Part shown: positions 55,780-64,000 of the stretch, piece by piece
How positions within the stretch are numbered: position 1 is the stretch's first letter
Layout of the letters: the number at the start of each line of letters is the position of its first letter
NCBI GenBank assembly: GCA_034509735.1
Contig: JACGWO010000012.1
Location: 3,286,001-3,350,000 of the forward strand
Direction: 5' to 3'
From: Sesamum alatum
Lineage: Eukaryota > Streptophyta > Magnoliopsida > Lamiales > Pedaliaceae
DNA length: 64,000 nt
Notes under the pieces: model-generated
Seen by the model: the letters and a program-made list of their open reading frames with translations, nothing else
Database searches by the model: none
Told to the model about the DNA's origin: nothing
Position numbers and translations under genes: made by a program

Positions 55780-56770
55780 TTAACGAAGTATCAGTAGCTC
55801 CCAGCGTTGATGACTAATGTGTCTCACTTGATTCTTGAAGGAGCAGTTCATCACTTTGGACATATGCTGGAAACCTTTCTCCAAGAATACTGCATTCCTT
55901 GAAACAAAGACTTTTTGTTCTGAGGGGTCATAGAAGTAGTAACCTACAGTTTTCTTCGAATATCCAACGAACCCGCACAAGCTAGATCTTGATTCTAACT
56001 TGTCTCCCACTAACCGCTTGACGTGTGTAGGGCTACCCCACACACTTAAGTATTTGTAGGAAGCAGGCTTGTCATGCCATATCTTATATGGTGTTTGGGT
56101 CACAATACTGGACGACGCCATGTTTAACAACTTGGTTGTTGTTTCAAGTGCATAGCCCAAATTGACAAGGACAACCCGGTAAAATTCATCATGGAACGGA
56201 CCATGTCTAACAGAGTCTGATTTCTCCTTTAAGAGACACAGTTTAACTGTGGTGTCCCGGAAGGTGTCTATTCAGAAACTACCGTTCTCTTTTAGATAAT
56301 CGAGAAAATTGCCACTTAAGTACTCGTCACCTCAGTCTGACCGTAGAATTTTAATTTTGCACCCGGTTTGATTCTCAACTTAAAGTCTAACGTCTTTAAA
56401 CCTCACAAGGGCTTCAACCATGTACCTCATTAGGTAAACATAACCATACCATGAGTGATCATCGATGAAGGTTATGAAGTAAGAGAAACTATCTCTAGCT
56501 TGAGTACTTAGCGGTCCACACACGTCCGTATGGACCAAGTCCAATAGAGTTGTGGCATGCCTACTTTGTCCAAGAAAGGGCCTTTTGGTTATTTTTTCTT
56601 TCAGACAGGATTCACAGGTTGGTAGATTACTAAAATCGCCTACCTCTAGGTTTTTTGAGTCTACCAACCTCTTGATCCTTTCTTGAGAGATGTGACCTAG
56701 CCTTGCATGCCACAATTGTGCGTTCTCGTTGTTATCTAATTTGCGTTTGTGTTGACCAATCATGATTAAA
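55780..56770 (-). pseudogene. Copia integrase, frameshifted
   Basis: The frame 56763-56380 holds the pre-integrase WHARLGHISQERIKRLVDSK and LPTCESCLKEKITKRPF, DLVHTDVCGPL and ITFIDDHSWYGYVYLM. After broken sequence (56380-56170) a frame at 56160-55780 reads YALETTTKLLNMAS and KRLVGDKLESRSSLCGFVGY. It matches the integrase of the plus-strand copia element block by block. Confidence 0.75.
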
Positions 56771-57790
56771 TCAGACTTTTGCAGAATATAAAGGTCATTA
56801 TTAAGTGTACCTAGCAGATGAGTAAATCCATCCTTTCAGCACCTGCAAGTTATTGAAAATGTGAGCTCCAGAGCCGGTATCTAATACCGAAGATGCAGAG
56901 TTAGTGACCATATTAACCGCAACGACAAACATACCTTGATCGGAGAGGAATTTGCGGTGATCACTCTTCCAATAATGCCCTTTCTCATGGCAATGAATGC
57001 ATATGTTATTTGCCCTCGACTATAGCTTCGAGCCAACCTTCCTCTTTTCCCTTGCCTTTCCCCACTTTGGAAATGGGAATGCTCTTAGCGTTTGTGGCGG
57101 CTGCAATGGCCTTTCTTCCTTTTCCAACGTCCGACACCCTTGCCTTTCGTCTTGGAAGTTGAATTCTCTCCAATCAACACTGACGGCGCAGACTTTTTGG
57201 TTGTTTCCTCGTATTGGACCAACATACTAATCAAGTCATGTATTCCCTTCTCAAGTGTATTCATGTTGTAGCTAATAATAAATTGGTCGAAAGAGGGTGG
57301 GAGTGACTGAAGAATCACATCAATGTACGTTTCGGTATCGAGTCCTACTTTGTGGTCTTCGAGCTTTTCCACTAAGGTAAGCATCTTGACCCCATGCTCA
57401 TGTACAGAGGATCCTTCGGTCATCTTAGTTCCAAAGAACACCTTCGTAGCGACATACCTAGTATGTCGGTCCGCGATTGCATAGCAATCCTTCAGGCGAG
57501 CCATTATAGAAGGAACATTGTCTAGCCTTTCATATTGTTTCTGCATCTCATTAGTTATAGATGCAAGTATGATAATACGGACTTTCCGGTTATCATGATG
57601 CCAAGTCTCGAACGTCTCACGTTCTTTCCATCGTGGATCCCTCCGGCAAAGTCCGAGGAAATGGCTTGTCCATAACATAGCCTTGGTTCTCATAATCGAG
57701 GACTATCCTCAGATTGCGCAACCAGTTGTTATAGTTTGTTCCATTGAATTTGTTTGTCTCAAGTATGCAGGATAATGGATTCTTAGACAT
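56771..57790 (-). pseudogene. Copia gag with a damaged zinc knuckle, plus protease remnant
   Basis: ATG 57790 opens MSKNPLSCILETNKFNGTNY. A frameshift near 57650 leads to the frame 57693-57085 (ILASITNEMQKQYERLDNVP, then ILQSLPPSFDQFIISYNMNT). The knuckle at 57001-56960 reads CIHCHEKGHYWKSD, with the last Cys replaced by Asp. A protease active-site motif DTGSGAHI is visible near 56880-56860, followed by degraded sequence. The plus-strand copia element lacks this protease segment. Confidence 0.75.
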
Positions 57791-59686
57791 TGTTAAAATC
57801 TACATTTAAAATAAAAGCAAGCAATTGGCAGAAATAAAATGGTGCTAAATAATAAATTAAAGACTTGGACTTCAGTCATCTAATGCTCCCACTATTTCTA
57901 CGAAAGCACGTCACTCTCAAATGTTGATTTTGAAAAACCTTTTCCTAGTGGGCATGGGATCCACAATGAAATTCTCTATACCCCGCTTTAATGACTCGTA
58001 CGGAAAATAACTTTGTCGGAGGTATACCATACCATTCTCGTCCAACGAGATTCCCAAGATATTTCGACTCACCCTTTTACATGATCCCGAGGACTCCAAG
58101 CGAATCATGTTATTCGGGCGTTAGACCCCACCCAATCAACCGAATCATAAACTTACTTCTACCCCCACAACTCGTGAGACGGGTAACAACAGCGTATTCA
58201 CTTTGTTCACAACAAACATATAGCTTTTTTTCAAGACAAAAAAACGTCCCACAACTCGTAAGACCATGCAATATGATTGAAACTAGCTTTCTCACTTTGT
58301 CATGGATGGAAGGCTTAGATGAACCACTTAGGTTCTAGTCCATTTATTAAGGGTCTAATATTTGGCTTGGTCTAACCAAGTGAGAGTTTTGAAACACCAA
58401 GACCTCATCATACAATATACATAAGCCTATGCATACAATTTTCATGCTTTAAAATGACATGATAAATAAACCATTCATTCACTATACATTCCACATGCAA
58501 AATAAAAGCCTAGCACGTCCCTGTTGGATGATCACAAGCCTATATCCTATGTGACTCACTAAGCCCGCAGTGGATTTATGGCCAATCTAGGGTTGGTCCT
58601 ACACTATTACATTTAATAGTAGAAATCCATCAACACAATGATGGGCCTTGCCTCTTCATCCACCGGGCCTCCAAGGCTTCGGATCTCCGTGGACCTCCTT
58701 TGGGATCTTCATTTCTAGGTTCTCCTTGGACTCCATCGTCTGGGCCTTCCTTGATCTTTATTTACAAAATAAAATCAAAAGAACACCTCACCACGACCAA
58801 CTCTCATTACAACTTTAAAAGAAACCTCGACGAACAACAGGGGAAAATACATGAGGAGGGAGATAGAAAGCCTTATTTTTCCGAGGCAACCGGAAAGAGA
58901 GACAAGAGCAACAAAAACGAGGCACACAGGCCCAACCGAAAATAAACCATATGGTCCAAGGGCTTTTTGATCATCCTTACGTTAATCTCATCAACGCAAA
59001 TAGCAATATTACACATCCAAGTAAAACATGCTATCCACATAAACACATGATAACCAATACCATTCATAGAGAAATAAACGCAAAATTTCCATACAAGAAA
59101 TTCGACCATCGTTGCAACTATTGCAATATTTCTTAGCAGGAAATCCTTTCCTCACCATTAAGATAATATTGAATTTTAGGTGGTTTACAAACCAAGCCCA
59201 AAATTAAATATTTTCAAATAATGTTATTTAGGAAACACATGCAGAAAATATTTCAAAAAAATCCCAAAATAATAATTTTGAAAAAATAACACGAAGATGG
59301 AGAATGATGACGACCGCCGACGCCGGTAGCACCTGGGCGGCCGGGCGCAGGCAGACGCACCATGCGCACACTCGCGCCCAGTGCCTGGGGGCCGTGGCAG
59401 CGCCTCCTTGTGGGCGTGCCTGGCAGCGCCGTCTACTGTGTGCACCTGGTCGTGCGCATCACGCACGCGGTCAACCGACGGCTGCCACTGCCATCGTTTT
59501 CAATTTTTCTCATTATTTTTCTACACCATTTTCTCCAAGAAACCAAAAAACTAATTCAAGATACACATGAATACCATGATCTATATTTCTAGTGCAAAAT
59601 TAGCGTGATAAACCCTACGATTTATAACATACTTTAAAAAAAATAAATAAAGCCACGTAGCACATGCTCATACATGTATAGGACAT
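57791..59686 (-). other. Copia leader with a GC-rich block at 59300-59490
   Basis: About 1.9 kb lies between gag and the 5' LTR, similar in size to the leader of the plus-strand copia element. The block at 59300-59490 is GC-rich (GCGGCCGGGCGCAGGCAGAC) with open frames on both strands caused by composition. No clear TGGTATCAGAGC primer site remains next to the LTR. Confidence 0.5.
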
Positions 59687-61536
59687 AAACCCCTAGGCCT
59701 AAGTGGATCATCCCGGAAGGAAGCGCGAGTGCGGAAGCGCGGTATTCAAAACAAAAAACGTAAATCATGCATAAATAATGGAATTTAAATGAATCATTCA
59801 AGGGGTAGTCCTTTGAACCTCCCAAGCGTTTGGTGTATCTCATGAATAAAAAAAAACATACATGCTACATTCATGGAGGCCATAGGGTTGAAACAAAAAT
59901 GTAGTAAACGCCACTTACCCGTTGTAGATTACTTCGTTTGACTACACGCGTTGTTCCACGTGTTGCCACCAAGATCCCAAAGTAGGAATCCTCTAAATCG
60001 TCCACACAATTCATCGGATCTTGATTCCCGTGCTAGCAAGAGATCAAGAAGAGAAAGGGAGGACAAATCAACCTAATGTTATAAAAAAACCTGATTGATT
60101 CGTCTATCGTTCCCTTGTATCAAAGACAAGAAAACCAAGACTTTTCTTGGAGTGAATAGAGGAGAGGGGATGAGAGAGGGGGCGGCCGTGTGTGTAGGTG
60201 TATGTGATTTGAGAGTGTAGAGATTGGTGTGTGTGTGTGTGTGTTGTGTTTGTTTTTGAGTATATATAGAAAACATATTTTCCTCTTCTTACTCATACTC
60301 TCCTTAAAGAGCCACACTTTGACTAGAATTTTGACCTAGTCAAATCCTAGTCAACCTAGGCTTTGATTAAGTCAAACTCAATCATGGCCCTTCATCTCAT
60401 CAAGCCCCCAAGGTTCAATCTCGTTTGTCCATCCTTGATGGACTTTATGGAATATTTTATATCCTATTTAAAATAGTTCATTGGGCTTGTAATAATTATC
60501 AAATAATTATTTGAGCCGAACAATAATATTTTCATCTAGTCAAAGAGGAAATGACCCACTTCCTAATTTCATAGATCCTATTTATGAATAAAGTCTTATT
60601 TAATCCAATTAAAGACTTGACACTCCAAGAAGAGAACCAATTTAATTGAATATTATGGCGTGAATATTTTAGGTTCTTTGAGTACGTATGTCCTTCCGTC
60701 TACTACCTCACAGCTATAGTCTAGGGTATGGATCTTAGGGGTCAGTACCCATTCTTGACTTAAGCGTAGGCTCGTCCATACTAAACGTCACTGGGATCTT
60801 ATCCCATTGTTCAATCACTGTGGCCACAGATTCATGGAAAACGAGTCTCAGAGTATAAGTGAGGCACTAGTATTTTGACAGGAGACAGATTCTATATTGG
60901 GACTTACTGTTCACATTACACATCTTGACTGCACTGGATAGGGCTTATAGCAACCAAGTCTCTCGACTTGGCAGCCTCTTGCCAAACCCAAGATGTAGGC
61001 ATGATGTGTATGTGACGACAGTAGTCCCACAAGCCCGAGGACCAATCTCGTTTTGTCAGAACCGGGATTTCGAGTCATACCGACCAACCCACTCAAGGTT
61101 TACCATATGACGATTCCTGTGAGTTACGTCAGTCAGCCGACACCGAGTTGGCTAACCCACTAATATTGCATGGACGACTCTCGTCACTGGTCGATGAAAC
61201 GCGACGGCAATTACTTAGTGCAAGTCTCAAATGAACCTTAGATACCCAATTTCGAGATCCCTTGACTTGGAGTATTTCAGACCAATCTACAGAAACTGAT
61301 TTCATGACTTGCCGTCCTATGTGTAGTCCAGTTTCTTAGATTAACCTTTTGGTCTATGGGCTTTGGTTGTGCATTAAACAGTTATAGATATCAAAGCAGT
61401 AAGTGAACATGATCAAAGTGCTAATGCCGTATCTGAACATCACTTTTATTCAGAACGAACTTTATTTAAACACTTAATGTCAGAAATAGGTTACATAAGC
61501 CTAACAAGATTGGCTTCACTGCCACCTATTCTAACA
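59687..61536 (-). repeat. 5' LTR of the minus-strand copia element
   Basis: On the minus strand it begins TGTTAGAATAGGTGGCAGTG (61536). Its 3' end near 59687 has decayed (TCCACTTAGGCC). Compared with the partner LTR about 170 bp are missing near 60648. A (GT)n run lies at 60227-60244. Confidence 0.75.
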
Positions 61537-62590
61537 CCATCTATACCTTGCAATTCATAGGCTCCGAATTTGAAAATCCGGCTCACTTTGTAGGGGACCT
61601 CCTAGTTGGAAGCCAGTTTTCCTATTGGTTTTAAGGCACTGACTCGTCTTAGCACGAGATCTCCCACTTGGAATTCTCTTCTCTTCACCCTTCTGTTTTT
61701 ATCATTCCATGCGAGTTCAAGCATCCTCTCGAATTTCGTCAATGAGGTCCAGGTTGGTACACAGTAGGGCATCATTGCTCTCCTGCTCATAATGCTGTAT
61801 TCTGAAGGATTCCAGTCCTGCTTCAGCAGGGATTACAGCCTCTGAGTCGAACATCAAGGTGAAAGGAATCTCTCTTGTGGTTGATCTGGGAGTGGTCCTG
61901 TAAGACCATAGCACGCCGGGCAGGCGTCTACTAACCCGCCCTCATGCTTGCTCCAGCCTAGTTATGATACTTTGCACCAGGATCATGTTTGTAACTTCTA
62001 CCTGCCCGTTAGCTTGGGGGTAGGCTACTGAAGTGAAGCATTGTTGGATGCTCAAGTTGGCACACCAGGCTTGAAATTTCCAACCCTGAAACTGGCGACC
62101 ATTGCCAGACATAAGAACATGAGGTAAGTCGTACCTGTATATGATGTTTTTCCATAAAAATTTAATCACTTCATCCTCTGTGATTTTGGCAAGGGGTTTT
62201 GTTTCCATCCACTTGCTGAAATAGTCCACTGCTACCAGCAGGAATTTACATTGTCCTTGTGAGATCGGAAAGGGACCCACTATGTCCGTCCCCCATTGGG
62301 AAAATGGGCAAGGTGCTAAAAGGGCCTTGAAGGGCTCAGCTGGACATAGATGAGTGGGACGTGCTTTTGGTATTGCTCACACCTCCTCACCCAGTTTATT
62401 GCGTCTTTCTTGAGAGTAGGTCAGAAATATCCGATTCTTAAAGGTTTCCCTGCAAGGGCCATGCCACCTATATGGGATCCGCATGATCCTTCATGAATTT
62501 CTTGGAGCACGATTCTGCCCTCCTCAGCTGACAGACATTGGAGGTAGGGTTAGGAGAAGCTACGTTTGTAGAGGATTCTTCCCAATGTAG
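61537..62590 (-). pseudogene. Tat-lineage gypsy integrase
   Basis: On the minus strand a zinc-binding part (GGMALAGKPLRIGYF, then DAINWVRRCEQYQ, about 62480-62360) precedes the core. The 62280-61942 frame has VDYFSKWMETKPLAKITEDE, the second-Asp region as MSGNGRQF where an Asp is usual (GNG for DNG), and VAYPQANGQVEVTNMILV. The frames 61914-61602 carry MLWSYRTTPRSTTREIPFTL and FQVGDLVLRRV. The end (GAYELQGIDG) is split from its tail at 51976 by the copia element. Stops and frame changes are present. Confidence 0.75.
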
Positions 62591-62823
62591 TTCGCAGGGG
62601 AGTGTTAGTGCGCACAGTAACAGAATGTGACAGAAAATAAGGGCGTAATTTTCTAGCAATTGTTACCAAAGGCAAATGCCAATTTTTCTACCTCAGGATA
62701 GCGCTCCTCAGCATCGTGTAATACCTTTCTGACGTAGTATATAGGTTTCTGTACTCCATCCTCTTGTTTGATGAGCACAGAGCTCATAGCGTGCTGACTT
62801 GCAGCAAGGTATAAGTATAATGT
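62591..62823 (-). pseudogene. Tat-lineage RNase H, largely deleted
   Basis: The minus strand reads YLAASQHAMSSVLIKQEDGV, then PIYYVRKVLHDAEERYPEVE and KLAFAF, the RT-linked RNase H start of gypsy elements. Only about 100 bp separate this from the integrase zinc-binding part, so most of RNase H and the linker are missing. Confidence 0.65.
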
Positions 62824-63730
62824 CTCACCTGGTGAGGGTTTTGGTGAGTAAAGGCAGCTTAACCAGGTAAGCCTTCATGTCCAGGAAAGCTTGTTGGCAA
62901 GCTTCATCCCATGCAAAGTCTTTGGCTTTCCTCAGAGCTTTTAAGAAGTGAAAGCTGGGCTCAGCCGAGCGAGATATGAACCTGCTGAGGGCAGCTATGC
63001 GGCCAGCAAGTTTTTGCAGTTCAATGAGGCCAGTAGGAGGTTTCATCTCTTAGATTGCTCGTATTTTGTTCGGGTTGACCTCGATACCCTTCTCTGTCAC
63101 CATGTAGCTGAGGAATTGGCCACTTCGAACACCGAATGCACATTTAGCTGGATTCAGCTTCATGTGGTATTTTTTGAGAATGCTGAAGGTTTTAGCAAGG
63201 TCTGTGATGTGTTGGTCCGCCTGACAACTTTTTACCAGCATGTTGTCCACGTACAGTTCCATATTGCGTCCAAGTTGTTCTAAGAACATGCGATCCACTA
63301 AAAGTTGATACGTATCACCTGTATTTTTTAGACCAAAGGGCATGACGATGTAGCAATATGTTCCCCCTGATGTGATGAAGCGTACTCGCTTCTGGTCATT
63401 GGGGTTAAGCATAATCTTGTGGTAACCCTGCGAGGCATCCATTAGACTTAGCAGTTCATGACCAGAGGTGGAATCCACCAGCTGGTCTATACGAGGTAAG
63501 GGATAGAAATCCTTAGGACATGCCTTATTCACATCTCGAAAATTGACACACATGCGCCATTTATTACTTTGCTTACGGACAAGTACCATATTGGGTAACA
63601 ACTGGGGGAATTGGATCTCCTTGATGTGCCCTGCATCAAGGAGCTTGCTTACCTCATCCTGGATGACTTTGTCATTCTCAGGACCGAAATATCTTTTCTT
63701 CTGCTTCGTAGGAGGGAAAGTTAGATCCAA
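62824..63730 (-). pseudogene. Tat-lineage gypsy reverse transcriptase with catalytic YVDN
   Basis: The frame 63730-63050 contains VLVRKQSNKWRMCVNFRDVN, CPKDFYPLPRIDQLVDSTSG, MDASQGYHKIMLNPNDQKRV and MPFGLKNTGDTYQLLVDRMF. ELYVDNMLVKS follows, where the catalytic YVDD is YVDN (63253-63239). One stop near 63048 separates the thumb region (62825-63046: LQKLAGRIAALSRFISRSAE). The wording matches Tat-type RT. Confidence 0.8.
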
Positions 63731-64000
63731 GTTCAGGCTATGTACTGCAATGTTGGGGTCGATGCCACCGAATCTCGGGTGGTCCAGGTGAAGACATACA
63801 CGTTTTCCTGCAAAAATATGGTTAGTTGCCTTGCTAAATTAGGGTTTAGCTGGGAGCTGATCTTGGTGGTTTTGTCTGGATCTCCAGGTACTAGCTGAAT
63901 ACTCACCAGTTCTTCAGCGGGCTGGACTCAGGCAAGAGCTTTGTTTCCCTGCTCATCGTGTTGCATAACTCTTTTCTCCCTTCTCCCTGTTGGGCTGGGG
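63731..64000 (-). pseudogene. Tat pol region upstream of RT, truncated by the window
   Basis: The minus strand encodes AEELVSIQLVPGDPDKTTKI, LNPNLARQLTIFLQENVYVF and W, the linker between protease and RT in Tat elements. A stop lies in the last part before RT. The element continues to the right of the window. Confidence 0.6.

Larger units (their letters stand above)
51977..61536 (-). mobile_element. Ty1/copia retrotransposon, minus strand, older copy
   Basis: The LTRs lie at 51977-53998 and about 59687-61536. Order on the minus strand is 5' LTR, leader, gag, protease remnant, integrase, RT and RNase H. The LTRs differ clearly: the 5' LTR lacks about 170 bp present in the 3' LTR, and the RT catalytic box is mutated. 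It belongs to the same broad family as the plus-strand copia element, since LTR ends and gag are alike, but it is more decayed. Confidence 0.85.
31713..64000 (-). mobile_element. Tat-lineage Ty3/gypsy retrotransposon with three nested LTR elements, truncated by the window
   Basis: Its left end (TGCTGGGCTGCC) abuts the interrupted LINE at 31712/31713. From there rightward come an antisense gene (32142-34081, 46267-46440), a 3' untranslated region with tandem repeats (50555-51976), and pol on the minus strand (61537-64000). Gag and the 5' LTR would lie beyond the window. A long 3' region with an antisense ORF between pol and the 3' LTR is known in the Tat lineage. Continuity across the insertions is shown by frames that resume after the TSDs. 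The LTR extent at the left end was not determined. Confidence 0.65.

Noticed and set aside
51977..61541. Treating TCATC/CCATC as a perfect copia TSD
   Set aside because: One base differs. The boundary is accepted on LTR ends and the resumed integrase tail rather than on the TSD alone.

Overview
This window reads as nuclear DNA of a flowering plant, most likely a eudicot. It is AT-rich and made almost wholly of transposable elements and integrated virus sequence. No tRNA, rRNA, CRISPR array, bacterial gene or complete host gene was found. The species cannot be named from the sequence. Element boundaries below rest on target-site duplications (TSDs), terminal motifs and interrupted reading frames read by eye.

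Left part (1-19058). The base layer is a decayed endogenous pararetrovirus on the minus strand whose reverse transcriptase (RT) resembles the petuvirus/florendovirus group. Its pieces lie at 16804-18990, 8368-9100 and 32-511. Two insertions split it. A Helitron-like element (9101-16803) entered an A|T site between the RT and RNase H parts. A 7.8-kb element (522-8357) with about 140-bp inverted ends and an exact 10-bp TSD entered downstream of RNase H. That second element carries a different pararetrovirus with separate genes on the minus strand: ORF1, virion-associated protein, coat protein, movement protein, protease-RT-RNase H, an unknown coiled-coil protein and a transactivator-like protein. 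It also has an initiator-tRNA primer site and an as-1/TATA promoter. Several frames are broken. The Helitron holds an AB-AB tandem duplication, a solo LTR and a smaller Helitron.

Middle (19059-31712). Fold-back elements with tandemly repeated arms, three non-autonomous hAT elements (8-bp TSDs) and a third small Helitron are scattered through AT-rich sequence. A short host-like first exon lies near 22058. A decayed L1-type LINE on the minus strand (about 26740-31712) is cut by one hAT and three fold-back elements.

Right part (31713-64000). A Tat-lineage Ty3/gypsy element on the minus strand entered the LINE and runs off the right edge. It has pol at 61537-64000, a 3' region with about 42-bp tandem repeats, and an antisense gene with its own TATA box and introns. 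Three LTR elements are inserted in it: a Ty1/copia element (34082-46262) that itself received a related solo LTR, an internally deleted Athila-like element (46439-50549), and a second, older copia element on the minus strand (51977-61536).

The most useful results are the order of nested insertions, the pararetrovirus inside a TIR element that sits in another pararetrovirus, and the fold-back family with 10-bp TSDs.
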